Shown piece after piece: positions 34,095 through 43,186 of a stretch of DNA of 64,000 nt. The position numbers and the translations under genes were made by a program. This DNA is from Planctomycetota bacterium (lineage in GTDB: Bacteria > Planctomycetota > Phycisphaerae > Phycisphaerales > UBA1924), in assembly GCA_017303555.1 (NCBI GenBank), contig JAFLCN010000014.1, forward strand, positions 38,082 through 102,081, read 5' to 3'. Each line of letters starts with the position of its first letter. Positions within the stretch are counted from its first letter, which is position 1. Under the pieces are notes generated by a model. The model worked only from the letters and a program-made list of their open reading frames with translations, was not told the DNA's origin and did no database searches.

Positions 34095-35359
34095 CAATTC
34101 GTAAACAGCCATCCGACTTCCACGTCGAAGAACTGCTCTCCCCAGAAACGCGCAGCTCCATCGCCGACCGCGCCGGCGGCAACCACGTCCACGCCATCTA
34201 CACTCTCGAAAAACTCTCCCTCACAACTCCCGCCGCAATCAACGAATTCTGCCGCGCTGTCAAAGCCCGCCCCGACCACGCCAGCTACGCCGGCCTCAAA
34301 GACAAACACGCCGAAACAATCCAGCACGTCACCGTCAAGCTCCGCAATCCCGCCGACGCACCAAAGAGCGCCGAAGGAAAACAGTGGCGTGCGACTTTGA
34401 TCGGCTTCCTCGATCACCCCATCGTCGCCGCCGACATCATCGGCAACCGCTTCGCCATCGTCATCCGCGATCTCAAACGCCCCGAAAGCGAAGAGATGGA
34501 CCGCCGCGCCAAGCTCCTCTCTTCACATCCCACATCCGACATTTCGCAGAGTCGCCTTGGCGACCCAAATCCCACATCTCTTTTACTCACCAACTACTTC
34601 GGCGCCCAGCGCTTCGGTTCCGCCCGCCACGGTGCAGGCTGGATTGCCAAATCCCTCATCACCGGCGATTTCGAAACCGCCCTCAAACTCGCCATCGGCA
34701 CCCCAGCCCGAAAAGACACCGGCAAAACCCGAGACTTCACTCGCATTCTCGCTACGCACTGGGGCAACTGGAAAGCGATGAAGGATCTGCCCCGCCTGCC
34801 CGAAGCCCGCGCGATCGATGTGCTTTCGCGGGGCGGCGATTTCAAATCCGCTTTCGAATCGCTCCCGTACTTCCTGCAATCCCTTTCAGTTGAGGCGTAC
34901 CAATCGCACCTCTGGAACCGCTGCGCCTGCGAACTCGTCCGCGCCCTTTCCGCTTCTTCACATCCGACATCCGACATCCCACATCCCACATCCTTTTCGA
35001 CTCCCGACGAATACGGCGAAATGGTCTTCGTCCCCGCTTCCAGCGTGCATGCCCCTTGGCGAAATCTCAATCTTCCCTTGCTCGCCAAGAACTCCGACCT
35101 GCTCGATCCGTGGAAAGAAACCTACGAGCGCGTCCTCGCGTCGGAAAACATCACCGTTGCCGACCTCCGCGTCAAAGGTCTCAAGCGCCCCTTCTTCGGC
35201 GAAGCCGATCGCAGGCTCTTCATCGAAGCAAGGAACTGGTCTCTCTCCCCGCCCGAGCCCGACGAACTTTCTAAAGGCGGCCTGCGCAAGCGCACCGCCA
35301 CATTCGATCTGCCCCGCGGCTCGTACGCCACCGTCGTGCTCCGCGCGCTCGGGCAGTAA
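34091..35359 (+). CDS. truD: tRNA pseudouridine(13) synthase TruD with in-frame repeat insertions
   Basis: A 422-residue enzyme that makes pseudouridine at tRNA position 13. Family motifs are KQPSDFHVEELL, the catalytic GLKDKHAETIQ (Asp71), GNRFAIVIRDL, TNYFGAQRFGSARHGAG, and LPYFLQSLSVEAYQSHLWN. Two segments interrupt the normal flow: LLSSHPTSDISQSRLGDPNPTS just before TNYFGAQRFG, and LSASSHPTSDIPHPTSFSTPDEYG later. Both are encoded by degenerate heptamers (CATCCCA/CATCCGA) at 34521-34580 and 34954-34995 and share SSHPTSDI. They look like in-frame acquisitions of an intergenic repeat. Enzyme activity may still be intact, since no core motif is lost. Confidence 0.92.
   Translation: MTIRKQPSDFHVEELLSPETRSSIADRAGGNHVHAIYTLEKLSLTTPAAINEFCRAVKARPDHASYAGLKDKHAETIQHVTVKLRNPADAPKSAEGKQWRATLIGFLDHPIVAADIIGNRFAIVIRDLKRPESEEMDRRAKLLSSHPTSDISQSRLGDPNPTSLLLTNYFGAQRFGSARHGAGWIAKSLITGDFETALKLAIGTPARKDTGKTRDFTRILATHWGNWKAMKDLPRLPEARAIDVLSRGGDFKSAFESLPYFLQSLSVEAYQSHLWNRCACELVRALSASSHPTSDIPHPTSFSTPDEYGEMVFVPASSVHAPWRNLNLPLLAKNSDLLDPWKETYERVLASENITVADLRVKGLKRPFFGEADRRLFIEARNWSLSPPEPDELSKGGLRKRTATFDLPRGSYATVVLRALGQ
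34521..34580 (+). repeat. Heptamer repeat inserted in frame into truD (first copy)
   Basis: CTTCACATCCCACATCCGAC and, after a GC-rich interval, ATCCCACATC: units of CATCCNA in a 7-base period. They encode SSHPTSDI and NPTS in the TruD frame. The segment sits just before TNYFGAQRFG. Confidence 0.75.
34954..34995 (+). repeat. Heptamer repeat inserted in frame into truD (second copy)
   Basis: Five 7-base units, CATCCGA, CATCCGA, CATCCCA, CATCCCA, CATCCTT, follow CTTCTTCA. They encode SSHPTSDIPHPTSF and share SSHPTSDI with the first insertion. Perfect 7-base periodicity is clear. Confidence 0.85.
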
Positions 35360-36373
35360 TTACTTCGCCGCTGCCTTGGTCGCCTCGTCGAACACGCCTC
35401 CCAGCGTTCTGGGCTTCAGCACATCCGCACGTTGATATTCCGCGTATTCCTCGAATGGACGTTTCAGGAAATCCGCTCGACTCTCGCCCGCTTTGACGGC
35501 GGCAGCCGCCTTGGCTCGCAGCGCGATCAGCATTTGTCGCTGACGCTGCGCCATCTCGCGATCGCCAACGTCGCCATGCCCCGGCACGACGATCATCTTC
35601 TTCTCGCCGCAGAGTTCCAGGATTGTCTCGCAGCTCTTCACCCAGCCCGCCGTGTCCGAACCGCCCGGCAGATCGATCACCGGCCAGACGCGGTTGAAAA
35701 GCAGATCGCCCCCGTGCATCACGTTCTCGCTCGGGATCACGATGATCAGGTCGTTGTCCGTGTGCCCGTTTCCCACATGCGTCAATTCGATCGCCACGCC
35801 TCCGATCGTGAGTTGTTCCGAATCGCCCAGCCCCTTCGACGGAGTCCACGAGTCCCTGGTCAGGCCCGCGTTCTCCAGCAACCCGATGTCCTTCAGCACC
35901 GCATCCTTCGCCGGCTTCTCGCTCTTTCCCGCCTGTGCCGCGGCAGCCTTCGTTCCGCCCATCAGCCTCTCGCCCTGACCCGCGATCCGAGGCACCGCAT
36001 TGCGGTGCGCCATCACGGCGCAGTCCTTCGTGAACGAACAGTTGCCGCCGATGTGATCGCCGTGATGGTGCGTGTTGATCAGGGTCTTGACCGGTTTGCC
36101 GCAGACGGCCTCGGCCTCTCGCCGCAGCGTATTGCCGAAGCCGGCGTTCTTCGAGTCGATCACGATGGCTTCAGAATCACCCGCGATCACCAGCACGTTG
36201 CCGCCCTCGCCCTGCGCTATCCAGCAGCGGGGGGAGAGCTGAGTCCATGCGAACCAGGTCGAATCCGCCCGCAACATCGCGCGGGCGCGGTTCCCGGCGC
36301 AGCACGCGATGGCCACGCCCGCCGAGAGACCGAGAAAGGTGCGCCTCGAAACGTCCGGGTTCGATCCGCTCAT
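35360..36373 (-). CDS. Tat-exported metallo-beta-lactamase-fold hydrolase
   Basis: A 337-residue zinc hydrolase. The N-terminus is a twin-arginine signal (SRRTFLGLSAGVAIACCA), so it is exported folded. Metal-binding motifs are INTHHHGDHIGGNC, the middle HVGNGHTDNDLI and VMHGGDLLF, with VVPGHGD near the end. This pattern is that of MBL-fold lactonase/lactamase-type proteins; the substrate is unknown. It begins with ATG 36373 and reads toward the truD gene, ending next to it. The region 36374-36581 upstream holds the efp promoter area. Confidence 0.9.
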   Translation of the reverse strand: MSGSNPDVSRRTFLGLSAGVAIACCAGNRARAMLRADSTWFAWTQLSPRCWIAQGEGGNVLVIAGDSEAIVIDSKNAGFGNTLRREAEAVCGKPVKTLINTHHHGDHIGGNCSFTKDCAVMAHRNAVPRIAGQGERLMGGTKAAAAQAGKSEKPAKDAVLKDIGLLENAGLTRDSWTPSKGLGDSEQLTIGGVAIELTHVGNGHTDNDLIIVIPSENVMHGGDLLFNRVWPVIDLPGGSDTAGWVKSCETILELCGEKKMIVVPGHGDVGDREMAQRQRQMLIALRAKAAAAVKAGESRADFLKRPFEEYAEYQRADVLKPRTLGGVFDEATKAAAK

Positions 36374-36581
36374 GTCGTCCTTCTCCTTCGCGTTCCCGCC
36401 CGATTCGGCCTATTGAACGGTCGATGTTCGGCCTGCGCCAGCCTATCATCCGCCCCTCGCCGCTCCGGGCAACCCGCGGCAAGGCACATTGACAAAGTCT
36501 TGCCAATTCAACCCCTGCATCCGCAGGGAACGGGCTTGGCAGCCCCTTTTCAGTCACGAACCAGCAGCAGGAAACGAGCCG

Positions 36582-37136
36582 ATGAAAGCAGCCGACATGC
36601 GTCCCGGGATGGGTTTCAAGATGGATGGCAAGATGTGCGTTGTCACCGGCATCGAGCATCGCACCCCCGGCAACCTGCGTGCGTTCGTTCAGCTCACCTA
36701 CCGCGAGATCATCGCCGCCAAGACGCTCGATAAGCGCATGCAGCCCGGCGAAGACATCGAGATCCTCGATCTCGATCGCCGCGAAATGGAATACCTCTAT
36801 TCCGATTCGCAGGGCGCGACGTTCATGGACACCGAGAGCTATGAGCAGTACCAGCTCAACGACAAGCTCCTCGGCAACACCCTGAAGTTCATCCGCCCCA
36901 ACAGCAAGTGCACCGTCCTGCTCTTCGACGGCAATCCCATCACGGTCGAGCTTCCCGCATCGGTCGAGCTCACCATCACCGACTGCCCGCCCGAAGTGAA
37001 GGGCGCAACCGTCACCAACCAGACCAAAGACGCCGAGACCGAGACCGGCCTGACGGTCAGGGTTCCCGCTTTCATCAAGCAGGGCGAGACCATCCGCGTC
37101 TCGACGGCGGACGGCGCCTACCAGTCCCGCGCCTGA
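36582..37136 (+). CDS. efp: Elongation factor P with PGN loop
   Basis: A 184-residue translation factor that relieves ribosome stalling at proline stretches. Domain I starts MKAADMRPGMGFKMDGKMCVVTGIEHRTPGNLRAFVQ, and domains II and III include EDIEILDLDRREMEYLYSD, VLLFDGNPITVELPASVELTI and the terminal KQGETIRVSTADGAYQSRA. The residue that is modified in other phyla (Lys34 in E. coli, in PGKGQ) is replaced: the loop reads PGNLRAF with Asn31 at that position. Known modification systems (EpmA, EarP) would not apply. ATG 36582 has GGAAACGAG upstream. A terminator follows. Confidence 0.95.
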   Translation: MKAADMRPGMGFKMDGKMCVVTGIEHRTPGNLRAFVQLTYREIIAAKTLDKRMQPGEDIEILDLDRREMEYLYSDSQGATFMDTESYEQYQLNDKLLGNTLKFIRPNSKCTVLLFDGNPITVELPASVELTITDCPPEVKGATVTNQTKDAETETGLTVRVPAFIKQGETIRVSTADGAYQSRA

Positions 37137-37173
37137 ACACGCGGACCATCGACTCGGCAGATTGAACAAACGT

Positions 37174-37205
37174 CCAGCACCCCGCCCGGCGGGGTGTTGT
37201 TCATT
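37174..37205 (+). terminator. Probable terminator after efp
   Basis: CACCCCG-CCCGG-CGGGGTG (7 bp, 5-nt loop) followed by TTGTTCATT, about 40 bp past the efp stop. Confidence 0.7.
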
Positions 37206-37274
37206 GGTTTGCGCTCCGCACTTTCTGCGAAGTCGTCCGAGCCCAAGCCCCGCTAGGCTGTCGGCCGAGGCCCC

Positions 37275-38882
37275 ATGAAGAAACTCAAAAAGCTCGTGAC
37301 CTTGCTGATCCTGCTGGTCGTGGTTGCCGCCGTTGCGGGCGGCGCGTTTGTCTTCTTCTCGCTGCGATCGGGCTCGGGCGGCCTCGAAACCTGGCTCGGC
37401 AAGCAGCTCGTCGGCATCGCCTCGACGTACATCGAGCCGACGATCGACTTCAAGACGGTGCGCTACACCTATCCGGGCACGGTCGTGCTGACCGGCGTGA
37501 CCTTTACGGCGCACGACAAGACCCGGGTCGTCGAACTCGAAAGGCTCACGGTTACGCTCAGCGAGATCCCGGCGATCGGGTCCCCCCTCAAGATCGAGCG
37601 CGTGGAGCTAGACAAGCCCACCATCTCGCTCATCTCGATCCCCGGCGGAGGCTTCAAGGGGCTTGTGCCGTTTGTGCGAAGTGTCCCCGGACGCGAATCG
37701 GCGCAGACTCCGGCCGAGTACAAGCTCTCCAGCGTGCTCCAGCTCCGAAAGCTTGTTGTGCGCGACGGCGCCGTGCTGTACGACGCCGGAAACAACCAGC
37801 CGGTGATGAAGCTCGACGGGATGACGTCCGACATGGACATCAAGCCGATCGCCCACGGCTCGGAAACGGGCTGGTACGAGCTCGTTTTCAACGCGGGCAA
37901 GGCTCCGGGCGTCGAGATCGCCGCGAAGGGGCAGGTCAACGTCGATACATCGGTTGCCGACCTCGCCGACGCGCAGATGCGGGTCACGCTCGATGAGACG
38001 ACGATCCAGGGGCTGCCCCCCCAGCTCCAGAGCACGCTGCGTGCCGCGGAGGCCCGGGGCAAACTCGCTGCCGATTTCTCGGGCCGGATTCCATTCCTTG
38101 TCTGGCGCACCAGCGAGATTCGGGGCCGGATCACGCTGACCGATTTCAATGTCGCCGCGGGGCGGTTCAAGTTCCCGATCGATCGCGGCACGGTTCCGAT
38201 CAGCCTCAGCGGCGGCGTCGCCAATCTCAGCCCGATCGAGGTCGAGCTCCTCTCGGGGCAGTTCGCTTCGAGCATCACGGCGAACCTCTCCGACTCCATG
38301 ATTCCCGTTCAGGGAAACTGGCAGGCAACCAATCTCGATCTCGAGCGCCTGATGCGAGCCCAGCAGGACGTGAACGCGCCGCCCGGCTTTCAGGGGCAGC
38401 TCAACTCCGCGGGGAACTTTGGCGTCAGCGCGGGCGTTCCAAACCCCGATGCGAATCCCTACACCATCCTCGCGACGGCGACCGGGGCGGGCACGCTGGA
38501 TATCGCCAACGGCCGGCTCTTTGTTGTTCCGGGGCTGATGGACGCGATGAACCTTGCGACCGGGAAGAGTGTTTCGTTCGTGGACGACGCGACCAGGCAC
38601 ACGCTCGATGCGGCATTCAACATCACCGGGCAGGGCATCCAGATCACGCAGTCGCACCTTGTCGCCAGCGCGCTCGATGCCCGTGCGACGGGCCTGATCG
38701 ACTGGCACATGAATCTGAACCTCAGCGCAACCGCAAACCCGATCGCCGCCGTCACGCAGCCCCTGGGCGCGGTCGGACGCCTCATCGGCAACGTCACCAA
38801 AGAAATGCTGCAGTACCAGATCACCGGCGCTGTCGGCGATCCGAAAGTCTCGGTCAAACCCTTCGGCATCGGCGGCAACTGA
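37275..38882 (+). CDS. AsmA-like inner-membrane anchored protein
   Basis: A 535-residue protein with an N-terminal membrane anchor (KLVTLLILLVVVAAVAGGAFVFF) and a long periplasmic part. The words VVLTGVTFTAHDKTRVVELERLTVTLSE, AADFSGRIPFLVWRTSEIRGRITLTDFNVAAGRF and NITGQGIQITQSHLVASALDARATGLIDW are of the AsmA/TamB type (long beta-strands that make a groove). Such proteins are linked to lipid movement to the outer membrane or envelope assembly; a specific job cannot be assigned. The stop is 7 bp before the shikimate kinase ATG. Confidence 0.75.
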   Translation: MKKLKKLVTLLILLVVVAAVAGGAFVFFSLRSGSGGLETWLGKQLVGIASTYIEPTIDFKTVRYTYPGTVVLTGVTFTAHDKTRVVELERLTVTLSEIPAIGSPLKIERVELDKPTISLISIPGGGFKGLVPFVRSVPGRESAQTPAEYKLSSVLQLRKLVVRDGAVLYDAGNNQPVMKLDGMTSDMDIKPIAHGSETGWYELVFNAGKAPGVEIAAKGQVNVDTSVADLADAQMRVTLDETTIQGLPPQLQSTLRAAEARGKLAADFSGRIPFLVWRTSEIRGRITLTDFNVAAGRFKFPIDRGTVPISLSGGVANLSPIEVELLSGQFASSITANLSDSMIPVQGNWQATNLDLERLMRAQQDVNAPPGFQGQLNSAGNFGVSAGVPNPDANPYTILATATGAGTLDIANGRLFVVPGLMDAMNLATGKSVSFVDDATRHTLDAAFNITGQGIQITQSHLVASALDARATGLIDWHMNLNLSATANPIAAVTQPLGAVGRLIGNVTKEMLQYQITGAVGDPKVSVKPFGIGGN

Positions 38883-38889
38883 CCACATC

Positions 38890-39420
38890 ATGGCGGCACC
38901 AATGCTCATCCTTCTCGGCCTTCGCACCAGCGGCAAGACGACCCTCGGCGCGATCGCCGCACGCTTCCTCTCGACGACCTTCCTCGATCTCGATCTGCTC
39001 ACGGCGAAAGTGCTGAACCAGCCGACCGCTGGTGACGCTATCCGCAACCTCGGGCTGGGGGCGTTTCGCGCCGGCGAAGTTCGCGCACTCGATTCGCAAG
39101 AAGCACGCGGCGCCGGCGTCCTCTCGCTCGGTGGCGGCACGCCGACCGATCCACACGCACGCGAATCGCTCAAGGCGATGCAGAACGCGGGCTCCCGCAT
39201 CGTGTACCTCCGCGCGACGCCGGAGACGCTCAAGGCACGCATGGCGAAAACCGATCTTGCCACCCGCCCCAGCCTGACCGGCAAGAGCCCGATCGACGAA
39301 GTCGACCAGATTTTCGCCGAGCGCGACCCGATCTTCCGCTCCGTTGCCGACATCACGATCGATGTGGACGCAATGACCGAGCGCATCGCCCTTGCCTCCG
39401 TCCTTGCTACATTGGGCTGA
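38890..39420 (+). CDS. aroK: Shikimate kinase
   Basis: A 176-residue P-loop kinase that phosphorylates shikimate in aromatic amino acid synthesis. The P-loop is GLRTSGKTT; the shikimate-binding Asp is in FLDLDLLTAKVL, Arg/Glu in GLGAFRAGEVRAL, the triple glycine in GVLSLGGGTPT, and the lid Arg in LATRPSLTG. The length is normal. The P-loop lacks the usual second Gly (GxxGxGK) but keeps Gly-Lys-Thr. It begins 7 bp after the AsmA-like gene, and its stop overlaps the aminotransferase ATG (TGATG). Confidence 0.88.
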   Translation: MAAPMLILLGLRTSGKTTLGAIAARFLSTTFLDLDLLTAKVLNQPTAGDAIRNLGLGAFRAGEVRALDSQEARGAGVLSLGGGTPTDPHARESLKAMQNAGSRIVYLRATPETLKARMAKTDLATRPSLTGKSPIDEVDQIFAERDPIFRSVADITIDVDAMTERIALASVLATLG

Positions 39421-40601
39421 TGTCCTCCGTCGCCAAACGTCTTCAGCCCTTCGGAACCACCATCTTTTCCGAGATGACCGCGCTCGCTGTGAAGCACAAC
39501 GCGGTGAATCTGGCGCAGGGCTTTCCGGATTTCGATGGGCCGCAGCTCGCGAAAGACGCCGCGAAAGCCGCGATCGATGCGGGGCATTCGCAGTACGCAC
39601 GAATGTTCGGCGTGCCGAAACTGAACGCAGCGATCGCGGGCGCATTCTCGAAGCGTCTCGCGACTCCGGTGGATCCCGATGCCCACATCACCATCACCAG
39701 CGGATGCACCGAAGCGCTCCCCGCAACCTTTCTCGGCCTGATCAATCCCGGCGACGAGGTGATCCTTTTCGAGCCGTTCTACGACTCGTACCGCGCGTGC
39801 GTCGCGCTCGCCGGTGCGGTTCCCCGCTTCATCACGCTGAGGCCGGATTCGGTCGGGCGGTTTAGATTTGATGAGGCTGAACTCCGCGCAGCTTTTTCGG
39901 ATCGCACCCGCGCGATTCTCATCAACACGCCTCACAACCCCACCGGCAAGGTCTTCACGCGCGCCGAACTCGAACTGATCGCCTCGCTCTGCCAGAAGCA
40001 CAACGTCATCGCCGTCACCGATGAGGTCTACGAACATCTCACCTACGAACCTTCTTTGCCCCACATCTCGCTCGCATCGCTCCCCGGCATGTGGGAACGC
40101 ACCGTCACGCTCTCCTCGCTCGGAAAGTCCTTCAGCCTGACCGGCTGGAAAATCGGCTGGGTCATTGCTCCGCCCAATCTCACGGCGGGCGTGCGCGCTG
40201 CCCATCAGTTTCTCACGTTTGCAACCGCGACTCCTCTCCAGCACGGTGCCGCGGCGGTCATCGAGAACCCCGGCCCGATCGTGGCGGAATACAAAGCCCT
40301 CTTCCAACGCAATCGAGACGTGCTGGCGACCGCCCTGACCCGCCTCGGCTTCAAAGCCTTTCCATCCGACGGCACCTATTTCATCATGGCCGATCATTCC
40401 GCAGTGAGCGCACGCCTGGGTGCAACCGACGACCGCGATCTCTGCCAGAAAATGATCGAACGCTGCGGCGTCGCGGCGATCCCTCCCAGCGTGTTCTACG
40501 AAAACCGGGAACACGGAAAACCATTCGTTCGATTCGCGTACTGCAAGAAGGCCGAAACGATCGATCTGGCTGTGAGCAGACTCGCAGCGCTGGCGAAATA
40601 G
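39420..40601 (+). CDS. Class I/II aminotransferase (kynurenine/methionine aminotransferase-like)
   Basis: A 393-residue PLP enzyme. The N-terminus has TIFSEMTALAVKHNAVNLAQGFPDFDGP, then ITSGCTEALPATFLGLINPGDEVILFEP, the Asn/Pro motif NTPHNPTGKVF, TDEVYEHLTYE, the PLP-Lys in LSSLGKSFSLTGWKIGW and the Arg in PFVRFAYCKK. The wording matches YbdL/KAT-type enzymes that transfer amino groups from methionine or kynurenine; the real substrate is open. It overlaps the end of aroK by one base. Confidence 0.9.
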   Translation: MSSVAKRLQPFGTTIFSEMTALAVKHNAVNLAQGFPDFDGPQLAKDAAKAAIDAGHSQYARMFGVPKLNAAIAGAFSKRLATPVDPDAHITITSGCTEALPATFLGLINPGDEVILFEPFYDSYRACVALAGAVPRFITLRPDSVGRFRFDEAELRAAFSDRTRAILINTPHNPTGKVFTRAELELIASLCQKHNVIAVTDEVYEHLTYEPSLPHISLASLPGMWERTVTLSSLGKSFSLTGWKIGWVIAPPNLTAGVRAAHQFLTFATATPLQHGAAAVIENPGPIVAEYKALFQRNRDVLATALTRLGFKAFPSDGTYFIMADHSAVSARLGATDDRDLCQKMIERCGVAAIPPSVFYENREHGKPFVRFAYCKKAETIDLAVSRLAALAK

Positions 40602-40639
40602 GCGACTCTGGAGTAAGCCCGATCGCCGAAAATCGCGGT

Positions 40640-40700
40640 TCCGGTCTTGATGCCTTGCTGCCTCGTCCATTGAAGCATGGTCTCTTGATGCCTGCATTTG
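40640..40700. repeat. Degenerate TTGATGCC-type octamer repeat before the glycerate kinase gene
   Basis: TTGATGCC, TTGCTGCC, TCGTCCA, TTGAAGCA, TGGTCTC, TTGATGCC: a loose 8-base period that runs into the first codons of the glycerate kinase gene. Similar wording occurs at 31264-31305. Confidence 0.6.
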
Positions 40701-42001
40701 CTTCACAACTCCGTTCCTTTCTGCCCGTTGCGGAGCGTGCCGCGGACCCGCGCTGCGCACTGCGTTCGCGGCTTGAACAACTGGTTCGCGAGTCTGCCGA
40801 GTCCTATCACTTGCTTGCGTTCGGTAAGGCTTCGCTCGAAATGGCGGACGAGGCTCTTCTTGTCCTTGGCGCTCGTATTTCGGGCGGCGTTGTAACGTGC
40901 GTTCCCGAACGGCTCGGTTCGCTTTCGCCCGATCGCCGTGCGGCGTTTGATGCCGCGAAGGTCGAAGTGCTCCCGGCCGATCATCCGCTCGCCACGCAGC
41001 GGAATGTCTCTGCCGCGATGCGTGTCGGCGAGTTTGTGCGGTCCCTGGCAGATGCCGATCATCTCCTTGTTTTGATTTCGGGAGGCGGCAGCGCGCATCT
41101 GACGCTGCCAGCTCCCGGCCTTTCGCTCGAACACCTCCGCGATGTCACGCAGCTTCTGAATCGCGCGGGTTGCGATATTCGGGAACTGAACACGGTCCGC
41201 AAGCACTGCGAGCAACTCAAGGGCGGCCGGCTGGCGGCACTCTGCAAGGCACGCGATGTCCGGGTGCTCGTTCTTTCGGATGTGCTGGGCGATCCGCTCG
41301 ATGTGATTTCGTCGGGCCCCTTCGCGCCCGATCCGACAACGTACTCGGGCGCACTCGCAATTCTTGAGGATGTCGATGGCTGGAATCGCGCTCCGCAGAT
41401 CATGCAGCATCTCCAACGAGGCGAGCGGGGCGAACTTCCGGAGACACCCAAGCCGGGCGATCCGTCGCTGCAGTCGATCGCGACGACCGTGCTCGGGGGA
41501 AATCGGCAACTGGTTGATGCCCTCGCCGATCACGCTGCTTCGCTCAACTTGCCCGTCGTCGCGAAGTGGTACGACACGAGCGGCGATGCCGACGACATCG
41601 CCGAGCGCATCGCGGCGTTTGTGCGTTCGCATCCCGCAGCAGCAGCTCCCCGTGTACTGATCGTGGGGGGCGAATGGACTGTCAACGTCGGCGAATCGAG
41701 CGGAATGGGCGGGCCGAGTCAGCATCTGGCGCTGGCGCTCGCAATCGGCTTTGCCGGAACAACTTCCGCGGCACTCGTGTATTCGTCCGATGGCATCGAT
41801 GGCCCGACGGACGGCGCGGGCGCGATTGTGGATGGAGATACGTTGTCTGCCGCGACCGGTGCGGGGCTGGACCCTCGAACTTCGCTCGCAAACCGCGACA
41901 GTCATTCGCTGTTTGCCGTCCTGCACGCCAGGGGCGCCACGCACCTTCGGCCCGGCCCGACCGGGACGAACGTCAATCACGTCGCGGTTGTGCTGTTCTA
42001 G
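40688..42001 (+). CDS. Glycerate 2-kinase, MOFRL/DUF4147 family
   Basis: A 437-residue kinase of the GckA/TtuD type, which phosphorylates D-glycerate at C2. Recognisable parts are LLAFGKASLEMADEALL, DHLLVLISGGGSAHLTLP, LNTVRKHCEQLKGGRLAAL, VLSDVLGDPLDVISSGPFAPDPTTY, LIVGGEWTVNV, the MOFRL part SGMGGPSQHLALALAIGF and SDGIDGPTDGAGAIVD. ATG 40688 is chosen; the 86-bp gap before it is full of a degenerate 8-base repeat (TTGATGCC-type units). A link to serine or hydroxypyruvate metabolism is likely. Confidence 0.92.
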   Translation: MPAFASQLRSFLPVAERAADPRCALRSRLEQLVRESAESYHLLAFGKASLEMADEALLVLGARISGGVVTCVPERLGSLSPDRRAAFDAAKVEVLPADHPLATQRNVSAAMRVGEFVRSLADADHLLVLISGGGSAHLTLPAPGLSLEHLRDVTQLLNRAGCDIRELNTVRKHCEQLKGGRLAALCKARDVRVLVLSDVLGDPLDVISSGPFAPDPTTYSGALAILEDVDGWNRAPQIMQHLQRGERGELPETPKPGDPSLQSIATTVLGGNRQLVDALADHAASLNLPVVAKWYDTSGDADDIAERIAAFVRSHPAAAAPRVLIVGGEWTVNVGESSGMGGPSQHLALALAIGFAGTTSAALVYSSDGIDGPTDGAGAIVDGDTLSAATGAGLDPRTSLANRDSHSLFAVLHARGATHLRPGPTGTNVNHVAVVLF

Positions 42002-42043
42002 AAGCGGTGTGGGTGACCGCCGGGCGTTTGGTATTCTGCCCGC

Positions 42044-43186
42044 ATGATCACCGGCAGCCTCACGATTCAGCGTCTGCTCGGCTCGATGAAGAAGCTTGAT
42101 GCTTCGGACCTGCACATCAAGGTGGGGGTCGCGCCGACGTACCGCATCGGCGGGATGCTTCGCGCGATCGATTCGCCTCCGATCACGGAGGACGAGGCGG
42201 ATCATCTGCTGGATCCGATCCTCACTCCGGTGCAGAAGGAAAAGTTCGAGTCGACGGGCAATCTCGATTTTTCGTCGAGCCTCCCGGACGGCGATCGGTT
42301 CCGCATCAACATCTTCCGTTCGGGCGCACACACGCACGCCGCCATCCGGCGGGTCAAAGCGGAGATCCCGAGCTACGAGCAGCTCAATCTGCCGCCGATC
42401 TACTCCAAACTCGTCAACGAGAGCACCGACGGCCTGGTGCTGGTGGTGGGGGTGACGGGTTCGGGCAAGTCGAGCACGCTCGCGGCGATGATCGAGCAGA
42501 TCAATCAGACCCGCGCCGAGAACATCATCACCATCGAAGACCCGGTCGAGTATCGCATTGTCCCGAAGAAGTCGATCATCAGCCAGCGGGAAATCGGGAT
42601 CGACGTCGCCGATTACCCGACGGCGCTGCGATACGTCGTGCGGGAAGACCCCGATGTCGTGATGATCGGCGAACTGCGTGACCACGCGACGGTGCTCGCG
42701 GCGATCCAGGCGGCGGAGACCGGCCATCTGGTCTTCGGCTCGATGCACACAGCCGACACCATGCAGGCATTCAGCCGCATGCTGGAGTTTTTCCCGCCGA
42801 CGGAACGCGCGTTCATCCGCACGGCGATTGCCAACACGCTCCGGGCGATCTGCGCGCAGAAGTTGCTCCCGGCGCTCGAAGGGTTCAAGAGCAAGGTGGT
42901 TCCCGCGACCGAGGTGCTGCTCGGAACCGGCCTGGTCAAAGAGAAGATCCGCGAGGGCGAGGACAACGATCTGCCCGCGCTGATCAGCGGCAACACCGGC
43001 GCGGACCCGGGCGAAGGGATGCACTCGTTCGCGCTCTCGCTCGCGCAGCTCGTGAAGAAGGAAGCCATCAGCCGGTCGATGGCGATGGACCACGCGCCCA
43101 ACCGCGAAGCCCTCGACTCGATGCTCAAGGGCGTCGAAGTGAAGGCATCCACGCTGGTTTCGCGGCTCAAAAAGCCGGGCGGCTGA
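42044..43186 (+). CDS. pilT: Twitching motility ATPase PilT
   Basis: A 380-residue hexameric ATPase that powers type IV pilus retraction. It has SMKKLDASDLHIKVGVAPTYRIGG at the N-terminus, Walker A VVGVTGSGKSST, Asp box IITIEDPVEY, Walker B VVMIGELRDHATVLAA and the His box GHLVFGSMHTADTMQ. The long C-terminal part (SFALSLAQLVKKEAISRSMAM) matches PilT/PilU. ATG 42044 is followed without another pil gene, so pilus genes are dispersed. Confidence 0.93.
   Translation: MITGSLTIQRLLGSMKKLDASDLHIKVGVAPTYRIGGMLRAIDSPPITEDEADHLLDPILTPVQKEKFESTGNLDFSSSLPDGDRFRINIFRSGAHTHAAIRRVKAEIPSYEQLNLPPIYSKLVNESTDGLVLVVGVTGSGKSSTLAAMIEQINQTRAENIITIEDPVEYRIVPKKSIISQREIGIDVADYPTALRYVVREDPDVVMIGELRDHATVLAAIQAAETGHLVFGSMHTADTMQAFSRMLEFFPPTERAFIRTAIANTLRAICAQKLLPALEGFKSKVVPATEVLLGTGLVKEKIREGEDNDLPALISGNTGADPGEGMHSFALSLAQLVKKEAISRSMAMDHAPNREALDSMLKGVEVKASTLVSRLKKPGG

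Noticed and set aside
37608..40760. Open minus-strand frame of 1050 codons
   Set aside because: Shadow of the AsmA-like, shikimate kinase and aminotransferase genes; low-complexity Arg-rich translation.
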